From assembly GCF_000377345.1 (NCBI RefSeq), contig NZ_KB898049.1, positions 1-64,000 on the forward strand: DNA of 64,000 nucleotides, in the 5' to 3' direction. Shown here one piece after another: positions 50,234-58,089 of this stretch (positions are counted from its first letter, which is position 1; every line of letters begins with the position of its first letter). Below the pieces are notes generated by a model. It did no database searches. It saw nothing but the letters and a program-made list of their open reading frames with translations, and had not been told where the DNA came from. This stretch comes from Thioalkalivibrio sp. ALJ16. Its GTDB lineage: Bacteria > Pseudomonadota > Gammaproteobacteria > Ectothiorhodospirales > Ectothiorhodospiraceae. Made by a program: the position numbers and the translations under genes.

Positions 50234-51802
50234 TCACTCCTGTGCCTCGCGCAGCAGCAGATGACGCGGGCGCAGCCCGGCGGCCAGCAGGGTCAGCACG
50301 AGGGTCGCGGCGCCGGCCGCGATCAGCCCGGTCAGGGTCAGCAGGCGGGTGTCGGCCGACCATTCGGTCCACTGGCCGAAACCGGGCGACAGCAGGACCA
50401 GCACGGCCGCCATGGCGACCAGTGCGGCCGGCAGACCGAGGCGCAGCCGGCGCAGCCCCGGCCCCGGCTGGTAGATGCCCTCGCGGACCAGGCCACGATA
50501 GAGCAGCCCCGCGTTGATGTAGGCCGAGGCCGAGGTGGCCAGCGCCAGCCCGGCGTGGGCCCCGGGCGTGCCGGACAGGTACCAGGGCAGCACGAAGGCC
50601 GCGTTCAGGACCATGTTCCAGAGCATCGCGATGATCGCGATCTTCACAGGTGTCTTCGTGTCCTGGCGGGCAAAGAACCCGGGGGCCAGCACCTTGATCA
50701 GGATGAACCCGGGCAGCCCGAGGGCGTAGGCCGCGAGCGCCATCGCCGTCATGTACGTGTCGAACTGGGTAAAGGCCTGGTACTGGATCAGCGTGGCGAG
50801 GATCGGGACCGCCAGCACGATCAGCCCGAGCATGGAGGGCAGCGCGACCAGCATCGCCAGGCGCAGGGCCCAGTCCAGGGTTCGGTTGAAGGCCGCCGGG
50901 TCGTTCAGGTTGTACTGCCGCGCCAGGCGCGGAAGGATCACGGTGCCGATCGCGATCCCGAACAGCGCCAGCGGCAGCTCCACGAAGCGGTCGCCGAAGT
51001 ACAGCCAGGAGATCGATCCGGCCACCAGGAACGACGCGATCAGGGTATCCACCAGCAGGTTGATCTGCACCACCGAGGTCCCGAGGATCGCCGGCAGCAT
51101 CAGCTTCACGATGCGCCGCACCCCCTCGTGGGCGCGGCGAAAGCGCGGCCGCGGCAGCAGCCCCGCGCGCCACAGAAACGGGATCTGGAAGGCCAGCTGC
51201 AGGGCGCCGGCGATGAACACGCCCCAGGCCAGCGCGACGATGGGCTCCGCGAACAGCGGCGCCAGCCACAGTGCGGCCACGATCAGCGCCAGGTTCAGGA
51301 ACACCGGGGTGAAGGCAGGGACCGCGAAGCGCCCGATGCTGTTCAGGATCCCCGCGGCCATCGCGGTCAGCGAGATGAACAGCAGGTAGGGGAATGTGAT
51401 GCGCAGCATCTGCGCGGCCAGGTCCTGGCGGCCCTCCTCCTGGGTGCCCAGGCCTGGCGCGAACACCCAGATCAGCAGCGGCGCGGCGAGCACGCCGATC
51501 AGCGTGACCACCGTGACCACGGCCATCAGGGTGCCGGCGGTGTGGTCCAGAAGGTCGCGCAGGGCCTCGCGCCCGCGCTTTTCGCGGAACTCGGCGAACA
51601 CGGGCACGAAGGCCTGGTTGAACGCGCCCTCGGCGAACAGCCGCCGCAGGAAATTGGGGATGCGGAAGGCAACGAAGAAGGCGTCGGTAGCCGGGCCGGC
51701 ACCAAAGGTGACCGCCAGCACCATGTCGCGCAGATAGCCCATGACCCGGGAGATCATGGTCATGCCACTGACAACGGCGGTGGAGCGGAACAGGCGGTTC
51801 AT
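50234..51802 (-). CDS. murJ: lipid II flippase MurJ
   Basis: A 522-residue polytopic protein (about 14 helices) of the MOP superfamily. The family opening SGMTMISRVMGYLRDMVLAV and the Arg/Asp-rich first helices are present, as is FRIPNFLRRLFAEGAFNQAF. It flips the peptidoglycan precursor lipid II. Complete. It is followed downstream by the R1 element and ribF; upstream lies R2 copy B and the cold-shock gene. Confidence 0.94.
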   Translation of the reverse strand: MNRLFRSTAVVSGMTMISRVMGYLRDMVLAVTFGAGPATDAFFVAFRIPNFLRRLFAEGAFNQAFVPVFAEFREKRGREALRDLLDHTAGTLMAVVTVVTLIGVLAAPLLIWVFAPGLGTQEEGRQDLAAQMLRITFPYLLFISLTAMAAGILNSIGRFAVPAFTPVFLNLALIVAALWLAPLFAEPIVALAWGVFIAGALQLAFQIPFLWRAGLLPRPRFRRAHEGVRRIVKLMLPAILGTSVVQINLLVDTLIASFLVAGSISWLYFGDRFVELPLALFGIAIGTVILPRLARQYNLNDPAAFNRTLDWALRLAMLVALPSMLGLIVLAVPILATLIQYQAFTQFDTYMTAMALAAYALGLPGFILIKVLAPGFFARQDTKTPVKIAIIAMLWNMVLNAAFVLPWYLSGTPGAHAGLALATSASAYINAGLLYRGLVREGIYQPGPGLRRLRLGLPAALVAMAAVLVLLSPGFGQWTEWSADTRLLTLTGLIAAGAATLVLTLLAAGLRPRHLLLREAQE

Positions 51803-51883
51803 CGCGTGCGGGCGGCCTACGGCAAAGCCCCGCAGTGTACTTGAATCACCCGCTCCGGGCCCCGGTAGCGGCTCCGGGCTGCG

Positions 51884-52050
51884 GTCAGCTCAAAAAGCGT
51901 TTCACAGGTAGATGGGAAGACAGGAAGGGTTATGGGGCGTGGGGGCTGGCTCAGGGCCTGCGGCATGCCCGGACCGTTAGCCCTGCCCTGAACGCGCCAT
52001 CCCAGCCCCTCTTCCAGTCTTCGCGCCTTCCTGTAAATCGCTTTTGACTT
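51884..52050. repeat. dispersed inverted repeat R2, copy B (diverged)
   Basis: Left: CAAAAAGCGTTTCACAGG then GGGAAGACAGGAAGGGTTAT. Right: CAGTCTTCGCGCCTTCCTGT followed by AAATCGCTTTTGACTT. The outer arm AAAAAGCG / CGCTTTT replaces the GGGCG / CGCCC of the other copies, another paired change. It lies between murJ and the csp terminator. A 70-residue frame inside it is not considered a gene. Confidence 0.72.
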
Positions 52051-52078
52051 TTTTGTGGTGAAGACAGAATGCCGGGCA

Positions 52079-52106
52079 CGAAAAAGGCCGCCCGGAGGCG
52101 ACCTTT
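52079..52106 (-). terminator. rho-independent terminator of the cold-shock gene
   Basis: On the minus strand AAAGGTCGCC and GGCGGCCTTT form a ten-base stem with one G-U pair and loop TCCG, followed by a T-run (bases 52085-52079 on the forward strand). It lies about 42 bases after the csp stop codon. Confidence 0.82.
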
Positions 52107-52148
52107 CTCGGACGACCCCGGAGGATCGTCAGCCTTGGGAAGTGCGCC

Positions 52149-52352
52149 TTAGATGGCGGTCACTTCACCGGCGGCCAGGCCCTTGGCGGTTTCCTGGATT
52201 TCGAAGGAGACCTTCTGGCCTTCGGCCAGGGTCTTGAAACCCGAACCGTTGATCGCGGAGAAGTGGACGAACACGTCCTTGCCGCCATCATCCGGGGTGA
52301 TGAAACCGAAACCCTTGCTCTCGTTGAACCACTTAACAACACCAGTATTCAC
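52149..52352 (-). CDS. cold-shock protein, CspA family
   Basis: A 67-residue OB-fold protein with the RNA-binding motifs [10 protein letters not shown] (RNP1) and DVFVHFSAI (RNP2). GTG 52352 gives the standard start [14 protein letters not shown] and has GAGG about 9 bases upstream; the upstream in-frame ATG at 52370 would add six residues. It binds single-stranded nucleic acids and melts RNA structure at low temperature. Its transcript has a long leader (see promoter at 52479) and its own terminator, as is usual for csp genes. Confidence 0.93.
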   Translation of the reverse strand: MNTGVVKWFNESKGFGFITPDDGGKDVFVHFSAINGSGFKTLAEGQKVSFEIQETAKGLAAGEVTAI

Positions 52353-52422
52353 AACTTGTAACCTCTTCATGTAACAAACAAATGTGATCGCGGTATGCTG
52401 CCAACAGATCAACGGGAGCACT

Positions 52423-52462
52423 GGTTAAGCAACTAGAAACTTCCTAGTGTTGTCGCTGAACC
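52423..52462 (-). promoter_or_regulatory. hairpin in the csp 5' leader
   Basis: On the minus strand GGTT ... ACTAG and CTAGT ... AACC close a stem around the loop GAAGTTT, with a bulge. It lies in the leader of the cold-shock mRNA, about 70 bases before the GTG start. csp leaders are known to refold with temperature; this hairpin is a candidate but the function is not shown. Confidence 0.4.
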
Positions 52463-52478
52463 GCGAATCACGTCTTTG

Positions 52479-52508
52479 ACTATACGCCCCATTCCCGGCA
52501 AAAGCCAA
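52479..52508 (-). promoter_or_regulatory. sigma-70-type promoter of the cold-shock gene
   Basis: On the minus strand: -35 TTGGCT, 18 bases, -10 TATAGT. The start of transcription would be near 52472, giving a leader of about 120 bases before GTG 52352, typical for cspA-type genes. This is a sequence match only. Confidence 0.55.
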
Positions 52509-52593
52509 CGCCCCTTCATGAACTTTTTTGGCGCTGCACCGCCGTTTCCGCACGTTCCAGGGTTCACCGCGACGCGCTCGAAGGCACGCGGCC

Positions 52594-52751
52594 GGTCAAG
52601 GGCGTTTCACAGGAAGAAGGGAAGGCGGGAAGATGTATGGGGTGACAATGCGGGGCGAGGCGGCTGGCCTGCGCAGGCCCTGCGTCCCGGCGAGCTCCCG
52701 CCCCCAACAACCCTTCCGGTCTTCCCGTCTTCCTGTGAACCGCCCTTGACC
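52594..52751. repeat. dispersed inverted repeat R2, copy C (best preserved)
   Basis: Starts GGTCAAGGGCGTTTCACAGG and ends CTTCCTGTGAACCGCCCTTG then ACC, so the outer 23 bases pair with one mismatch, and pairing continues through GAAG / CTTC blocks to nearly 39 bases. The 158 bp element sits in the spacer between the SDR and the csp promoter. It is preceded by a CGAAGGCACG motif like that beside copy D. Confidence 0.8.
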
Positions 52752-52779
52752 TTCTGCGCGGGGACACAGCCGACGGGCG

Positions 52780-53499
52780 TCAGAGCTGGCGGATGTCGAC
52801 GAAGCTGCCGCGGGTGGTCTGGTGCAGGCGCGGCAGGGCGTCGAGGATCGCGCGCGCGGCGTCCTCGGGGCCGGGCATGTCCTGTGTGCCGCGCGCGGCC
52901 TTCAGGCGCTGGAGGACCGGGAAGCTGTCGCGGTCGGCCTCGTCGCACAGGTAGTCCTGCATGGCGGTGTCGACCAGGCCCGGGGCGAAGGCGTTGATCG
53001 CGGTTTCCTCGGGGAATTCGTGGGCGTAGAGCTGCATCATCATGTTCAGCGCCGCCTTGGACAGCGAGTAGCCGCTCCAGCCGGCATGCCCGGAGACCGA
53101 GGCGCCGGAGGAGATGGCGATGATCTGACCAACCCGCACGCGGTGCCTCAGCAGCGCATCGAGGATGACCTTGTTGGCGAAGGTGTTCACGTCCATGAGC
53201 AGGCGCAGCTCGTCCATGGAGGCATCCTGCATGCGCTGCATGTGGCCCAGCAGGCCCGCGTTGAGTACGACCAGGTCCAGCGACTCCACGCCCCGCAGCA
53301 GGCGGTCCATCGCGGCCCCGGTGGCGGTGAAGTCGCCGAGGTCCACCTGCTCGTCGCCGCTGACCGCGGCCTCGGGGCAGCCGCGACGGCTCATGCCATA
53401 GACGCGGGCGCCCTGTTCCAGCAGTACCCGGGTCATGCCCAGGCCCAGCCCGCTGGAGTTACCGGTCACGAGCGCCGAACCCAAACGGCCATCCTGCAT
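52780..53499 (-). CDS. short-chain dehydrogenase/reductase
   Basis: A 239-residue classical SDR with the NADP/NAD loop ALVTGNSSGLGLGMTRVL (residues 9-26), the NAG motif VLNAGLLGH, catalytic Ser in IIAISSGASV and Tyr-x3-Lys in WSGYSLSKAALN. Complete. Substrate not evident. Flanked on both sides by R2 repeats. Confidence 0.88.
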   Translation of the reverse strand: MQDGRLGSALVTGNSSGLGLGMTRVLLEQGARVYGMSRRGCPEAAVSGDEQVDLGDFTATGAAMDRLLRGVESLDLVVLNAGLLGHMQRMQDASMDELRLLMDVNTFANKVILDALLRHRVRVGQIIAISSGASVSGHAGWSGYSLSKAALNMMMQLYAHEFPEETAINAFAPGLVDTAMQDYLCDEADRDSFPVLQRLKAARGTQDMPGPEDAARAILDALPRLHQTTRGSFVDIRQL

Positions 53500-53571
53500 A
53501 TCGCTCTCCTTCGAGGTTCTGAATGTGGGGATTGTCTACCACGAGGCGCCCGAAGGCACGAAGAGGGGGCA

Positions 53572-53718
53572 GGTCAAGGGCGTTTAACAGGAAGGGGAGA
53601 AGGGAGGAAGGGACATTGGGGGCGAGATGCACACGCCGCGGCGACGGTCCCGGTCATGCCGGCGCGCCCACCGCAAAAAACTTCCTGCCTTCTGACCTTC
53701 CTGTTACACGCCCTTTCC
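53572..53718. repeat. dispersed inverted repeat R2, copy D
   Basis: Starts GGTCAAGGGCGTTTAACAGG and ends CTTCCTGTTACACGCCCTTT; outer arms pair over about 23 bases with few mismatches. It fills the spacer between the SDR gene and the end of the GGDEF/EAL gene, and is preceded by ACGAAGGCACGAAG. Confidence 0.78.
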
Positions 53719-53734
53719 CGCGGCTTGGAAGGGG

Positions 53735-55897
53735 CTAACCCGGTGTGCAGGCGCGGGCCCGCCACTGGCGTTCGAGTTCGCCGGCGGGGAGCGGGCGGCC
53801 GAGCAGGAAGCCCTGTACCTCGTCGCAGCCCATCTGGCGCAGGAAGTCGTGCTGTTCTTCGGTTTCCACACCCTCGGCCAGCACCCGCAGCTTGAGCGTG
53901 CGCGCCAGGCCGATGATCGCGCGGGTGATGGCCTCGTCATCCGGATCCTTGCCGATGCCCCAGGTGAATTCGCGGTCGATCTTGAGCGTGGTCAGCGGCA
54001 GGCGGCGTAGGTAGCGCAGCGAGGACTGCCCGGTCCCGAAATCGTCGATGGCCACGGACACCCCGAGCTGGACCAGGCGCTGGAGCATGGCGGCGGCTGC
54101 GTCGATGTCCTCGACCAGCACGCTCTCGGTTACCTCCACCTCCAGTCGTGACGGCTGCAGTCCAGCGGTCTCCAGCGTCTCGAGGATGCGCTCGGGCAGA
54201 CTCGGGTCGGCGAACTGGCGTGCGGATAGGTTCACCGCCAGCCGCAGCGGTGGCAGGCCCTGCCGGTCCCATGCGGCCAGTTGCCGGGTCGCGGTGCGCA
54301 GGATCCAGTCGCCCAGCGGTACGATCAGCCCGGTGCTCTCGGCCAGCGGAATGAAATCGGCGGGCGATACCATGCCGCGCTGCGGATGGCGCCAGCGGAC
54401 CAGCGCCTCCACGCCGACGCGGCCGCCATCGTGCAGCCCGATCTGAGGCTGGTAGTGGAGCTCGAACTGGTGCTCGCCCAGCGCGACCCGCAGCCCCTGC
54501 TCCAGCTCCATCTGTGTCCGCATCTGATGGGTCAGTTCCTCGCTGAAGAACCGACAGCCGTTGCCGCCGGCGCCCTTGGCTTCGTGCAGGGCGCTGGTCG
54601 CGTGCCGCAGCAGGTCATCCTTGCTGCGGGCATCGCGCGGGAACAGGCTGACCCCGGCGCTGATGGTGGCGGTATGCGGTCCGCTGCCCAGGGCAAAGGG
54701 TTCCGCGCAGTGCCGCAGCAGGCTCGCGGCGCGTTCGCGGGCGGGGGCGAGTCCGCCGGTGTCGGCCAGGACGATGGCGAATTCGTCCGCCGCCAGACGC
54801 GCCAGTGTGTCGCGCGGCTGCAGCTGGTGCTGCAGGCGCTCGGCCAGGGCGCGCAGCAGCTGGTCGCCCGCCGCATGGCCCAGACTGCTGTTAAGGGAGG
54901 TGAAGCGGTCGATGTCCAGCAGCAGCACCGCCAGGCACTCGCCCTCGCGCTCGGCCTCGTCCAGCGCGGAGCGCAGGCGCATGCGCAGGCCGGTGCGGTT
55001 GGGCAGGCCGGTCAGGGCGTCATAGTGGATCAGGTTGAACAGGGCCTGTTCTGTTCGCTGGCGCTCGGTCTGATCCTGATGGAAGCCGAGGATGCGCCCG
55101 GGGTCATCGTCCAGGCGCTCGCCCTCCGCGAGCATGTGGCCCTCGCGCCCATCGGGCCGCAGCACACGGTGGCGGATGGAAAAGCGCCGGGTCTGGCCCT
55201 GGCTTACCCGCAGCAGGCCGAAGGCGAGCGTGGCCCGGTCATCCGGGTGTACGCGCTCCAGCAGTTCGTCGCGGCGGATGCTGCGGGCCTGGTCGCCCAG
55301 TCCGAGCAGGCGGCTGGCCTGATCGGACAGATGAATGCGATCGGTCTGCGTGTCCAGCTCCCAGTGGCCGATGCGCGCGACGCGCTGGGTTGTCAGCAGG
55401 CGCTGATGGCTGTCGCGCAGGGCCTGTTCGGCCTGCAGGCGTTCCTGCGCCTGCTGGGTCAGCAGATCGATCACCTCGCGCAGGTGCTCCACGGGTTCCG
55501 GGGCGGCGTCCTCCAGCCGCCCCTCGCGCTGTTCGCGCAGCACCGCAAAGCGCAGGTCCCGTGCCGACTGCCGGCAGCGGCCGATGTCGAGCAGGGCGGT
55601 CCGGGTTCTGCCATCCGCCCCCGCGATGGTGATGGCGTCACGCCGCGGGATCCAGGCGTCCTCGCGCGCGGCCTCCCGCAGCCGGGCATCCAGCTCAAGC
55701 GCGGGATTGTCCGGTCTCAGCAGGGTATTCAGGTCGTGTCCACCGAGGCCGCGCGCGGTGGTGCCGAACAGTCTCCCGGCGGCCGGATTGGCGTGCAGGA
55801 TGCGACCCTCGGGCGACAGGAGGAGGATGGCCTCGCCCAGGGCGTTGATCAGTTCGGTAGGTGCGCCTGCAAGGTCGGGGTGTGGCGCCTGGGTCAT
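53735..55897 (-). CDS. PAS-PAS-GGDEF(degenerate)-EAL c-di-GMP protein
   Basis: A 720-residue soluble protein. PAS domains lie at about residues 15-110 and 170-290. The GGDEF-like domain follows, but the signature is RLAADEFAIV (AADEF), so diguanylate cyclase activity is unlikely and the domain is probably regulatory. The EAL domain is intact: GVEALVRWRHPQRG, NLSARQF, EVTESVLVED, IDDFGTGQSSLRYL, IDREF and LAEGVETEEQ, so a phosphodiesterase is expected. Start ATG 55897 overlaps the upstream phosphatase gene by 4 bases (ATGA). It would couple motility or biofilm state (EPS, chemotaxis) to c-di-GMP breakdown. Confidence 0.88.
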   Translation of the reverse strand: MTQAPHPDLAGAPTELINALGEAILLLSPEGRILHANPAAGRLFGTTARGLGGHDLNTLLRPDNPALELDARLREAAREDAWIPRRDAITIAGADGRTRTALLDIGRCRQSARDLRFAVLREQREGRLEDAAPEPVEHLREVIDLLTQQAQERLQAEQALRDSHQRLLTTQRVARIGHWELDTQTDRIHLSDQASRLLGLGDQARSIRRDELLERVHPDDRATLAFGLLRVSQGQTRRFSIRHRVLRPDGREGHMLAEGERLDDDPGRILGFHQDQTERQRTEQALFNLIHYDALTGLPNRTGLRMRLRSALDEAEREGECLAVLLLDIDRFTSLNSSLGHAAGDQLLRALAERLQHQLQPRDTLARLAADEFAIVLADTGGLAPARERAASLLRHCAEPFALGSGPHTATISAGVSLFPRDARSKDDLLRHATSALHEAKGAGGNGCRFFSEELTHQMRTQMELEQGLRVALGEHQFELHYQPQIGLHDGGRVGVEALVRWRHPQRGMVSPADFIPLAESTGLIVPLGDWILRTATRQLAAWDRQGLPPLRLAVNLSARQFADPSLPERILETLETAGLQPSRLEVEVTESVLVEDIDAAAAMLQRLVQLGVSVAIDDFGTGQSSLRYLRRLPLTTLKIDREFTWGIGKDPDDEAITRAIIGLARTLKLRVLAEGVETEEQHDFLRQMGCDEVQGFLLGRPLPAGELERQWRARACTPG

Positions 55898-57678
55898 GCC
55901 GTCGCCCTGGAGGGTGCCTCGGGGCGCGGCGGGTCCTGCCAGCGGTAGTCGGCCTCGACCAGGTTGCCGCTGTCGAGGTGGTTCACGCTGTGGCAAAGCT
56001 GGTTGACCAGTTTCAGGCCCCGGCCCCACAGGCGCTCCTCGCCGCCGCCCTCGATCGCGCGGCATACCTGGGCATAGTTGAACCCCGGGCCGCTGTCGCG
56101 CACCCGGATGCGGATGCAGTGCTGGTCCCCCATCGGGCGGTAGCGCAGGGAGATGCCGATGCGGCCGTGAATATCGCTCAGGCCCTCGCTGCGCTGGCGG
56201 TAGTACTGCTCGAAGCCCTCGACCGTGGCCTTCATGCCCGAGTCCAGGCGCAGCACGCCGTGCTCGAAGGCGTTGTTGCACAGTTCCGCGATGACCGTCT
56301 GCAGGGCCTCGGCGTGGCCGCCCTCGAGGTTCGGGAACCATTCCAGCAGCTGCCGGCGAGCGGCCTGCACCAGGTCGACCGACACAAGCTGGTGGTCGCT
56401 GGCCTCCAGCGACCAGCGCCGCGTGCCGCGCATCCGGCCCGCCTGTGGTGGCGCGGTCTGGGTGACCGTCTCGGGGTGACAGTTGATGGTCACCAGGGTC
56501 ATGTCGTCGCTGGGCGTCTCGCCGTCGCAATGGGTATCGAGCGCGTCCCGGATGCGGTCGTAGGCCGCCGCGGCGGAGTCGCAGGCCTGGCAGTGCTGCA
56601 GGATGGCCGCGTCCCCGAATGCCACGGCGTTGCGGTCGCTGGCCTCGATCACGCCATCGCTGATCAGGGTCAGCCAGTCGCCGTCGCCAAGGTCGAACTG
56701 CCGGCTCTGCGCGTCCGGGTCCAGGCGTTCCAGGATGCCGAGCGGCATGGCCTGGGAGGCGATACGCCGCGCCCGGTCCGCCTGCGCGTCACACAGCCAG
56801 GCGTCCGGCATGCCCCCGTTCCACAGCTGTACGCTGCGGCCGTCGGGGGCGAAGGTGGCGAGAATGGCCCCCATGAACATGGTGGGTGGCAGGAAGTCAT
56901 GCAGCACGTGATTCAGCTCGTGCAGCAGCTCGTGGTCGCCCACGCCTTCCGCCGTCAGGGAATGGAAGGTCTCGCTGACGGGATAGGCGCCAATCGCGGC
57001 ACTGAGCCCGTGCCCGGTGAAGTCTCCGATCAGGACCCGCAGCCCGCCGTCGGGGGTGAAGTCCGACAGCACCACGTCGCCACTGAAGGTGGCGGCCGCG
57101 CAGCGGTACAGGTGCAGCCGGTCGAGGCCGCGGTTGCGGCGGGTGATCGCGCGCGAGAACAGGGCCTCGGCGGTTTCCTCTTCCCAGGCCTGGCGGGCCT
57201 GGGCACGCATCAGGGCCTCGTTGCGGGTGCGCAGGCCCTCGTGCAGGTCCCGCAGGCGCTCCATTGCGTGGATCTTGGCCTTCAGGATGGCCAGGTTCAG
57301 GGGCTTGCTGAGGAAGTCGTCGCCCCCGCACTCGATCCCGCGCAGCAGCGATGCCTCGTCGTCCATCGCGGTCAGGAAGATCACCGGCACGAAATAGCCG
57401 TCCATCTCCGCCTTCAGCTGCCGGGTCGCCTCGAAGCCGTCCATCTCCGGCATCATCACGTCCATCAGCACCAGGTCGGGGCGTGCCTCGCGGCAGGCCT
57501 CCACCGCCTCGCGCCCATTGGTCGCCTCGCGGGTGCGATAGCCGGAACCCGCGAGCATCATGCGCAGCAGACGCCGGTTGTGCGGGTCGTCATCGACGAT
57601 CAGCACGGTGCCCTCGCCGGAGATCAGGTCGGAGGGTGCCGGGGGCTCGTCCGGTCGTGAGGGCGGGGCGCTGGCCAT
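55894..57678 (-). CDS. response-regulator PP2C-type phosphatase fused to anti-sigma-type HATPase
   Basis: A 594-residue protein. A receiver domain comes first (LIVDDDPHNRRLLRMML; phospho-Asp73 in LVLMDVMMPEMDGF). A SpoIIE/RsbU-like PP2C domain follows at about 190-400 (VLIGDFTGHGLSAAIGAYPV; LISDGVIEASD; SDDMTLVTI). A C-terminal HATPase_c domain like RsbW ends the protein (IAELCNNAFEHGVLRL; VRDSGPGFNYAQVCRA). Fusing the phosphatase and kinase-like arms of a partner switch in one chain is the notable point. The STAS target is 3 bases upstream. Adjacent to chemotaxis genes. Confidence 0.9.
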   Translation of the reverse strand: MASAPPSRPDEPPAPSDLISGEGTVLIVDDDPHNRRLLRMMLAGSGYRTREATNGREAVEACREARPDLVLMDVMMPEMDGFEATRQLKAEMDGYFVPVIFLTAMDDEASLLRGIECGGDDFLSKPLNLAILKAKIHAMERLRDLHEGLRTRNEALMRAQARQAWEEETAEALFSRAITRRNRGLDRLHLYRCAAATFSGDVVLSDFTPDGGLRVLIGDFTGHGLSAAIGAYPVSETFHSLTAEGVGDHELLHELNHVLHDFLPPTMFMGAILATFAPDGRSVQLWNGGMPDAWLCDAQADRARRIASQAMPLGILERLDPDAQSRQFDLGDGDWLTLISDGVIEASDRNAVAFGDAAILQHCQACDSAAAAYDRIRDALDTHCDGETPSDDMTLVTINCHPETVTQTAPPQAGRMRGTRRWSLEASDHQLVSVDLVQAARRQLLEWFPNLEGGHAEALQTVIAELCNNAFEHGVLRLDSGMKATVEGFEQYYRQRSEGLSDIHGRIGISLRYRPMGDQHCIRIRVRDSGPGFNYAQVCRAIEGGGEERLWGRGLKLVNQLCHSVNHLDSGNLVEADYRWQDPPRPEAPSRATA

Positions 57679-57681
57679 TGG

Positions 57682-57987
57682 CTATTCGATCCGGAACAGA
57701 CGCCCGAAATTCGCGATGTCCAGTACCTTGCGCACGCCCTCGGACGCGCCGCTGATGGTGATGTCCGAGAACTCGCCTCCGGCGTGCTCGCGCAGCAGGA
57801 GCAGCATCCCCAGCGCCGAGCTGTCCATGTATTCGGTCTGCGAGAGGTCGACGATATAGCGCACGCCGGTGCCAGCCGTCGCGCGGTAGGCGGCACGAAA
57901 GGCCTGGTGCTGCTCGAAGTCGAAGCGCCCGCGAACACGGATGCGTACTTCCTTCTGATCGTCGGATGCGTGTTGTTCGATGCTCAT
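57682..57987 (-). CDS. STAS domain anti-sigma factor antagonist
   Basis: A 101-residue SpoIIAA/RsbV-like protein. The phospho-serine lies in TEYMDSSALGMLLLLRE (Ser56/57). The RGRFDFEQHQAFRAAY and FSDITISGASEGVRKVLDIA segments complete the fold. It should be the substrate of the phosphatase/kinase protein encoded next to it. No sigma factor is seen in the window, so the output may be a different partner. Confidence 0.9.
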   Translation of the reverse strand: MSIEQHASDDQKEVRIRVRGRFDFEQHQAFRAAYRATAGTGVRYIVDLSQTEYMDSSALGMLLLLREHAGGEFSDITISGASEGVRKVLDIANFGRLFRIE

Positions 57988-58089
57988 GGTCGTCCCTGGT
58001 GTGGTACCGGGCTCCCGGCCCGTTTTTTCTGAAGGGCCCCGGCCATGCCGGGTCGCGGAACTGTCTTTAGGGCATTTGTTTGCGCGGCG

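Noticed and set aside
51835-52047. 70-residue ORF between murJ and csp
   Set aside because: It consists almost wholly of R2 copy B; similar frames arise in other R2 copies.
43987-53718. CRISPR array
   Set aside because: The R2 copies are few, far apart, inverted within each unit and separated by genes; no regular spacer pattern and no cas genes.
53735-57660. Long plus-strand open frames antisense to the GGDEF/EAL and phosphatase genes (54281-55948, 55861-57660)
   Set aside because: They are the shadow of well-conserved genes and contain only low-complexity Arg/Ala/His-rich sequence.
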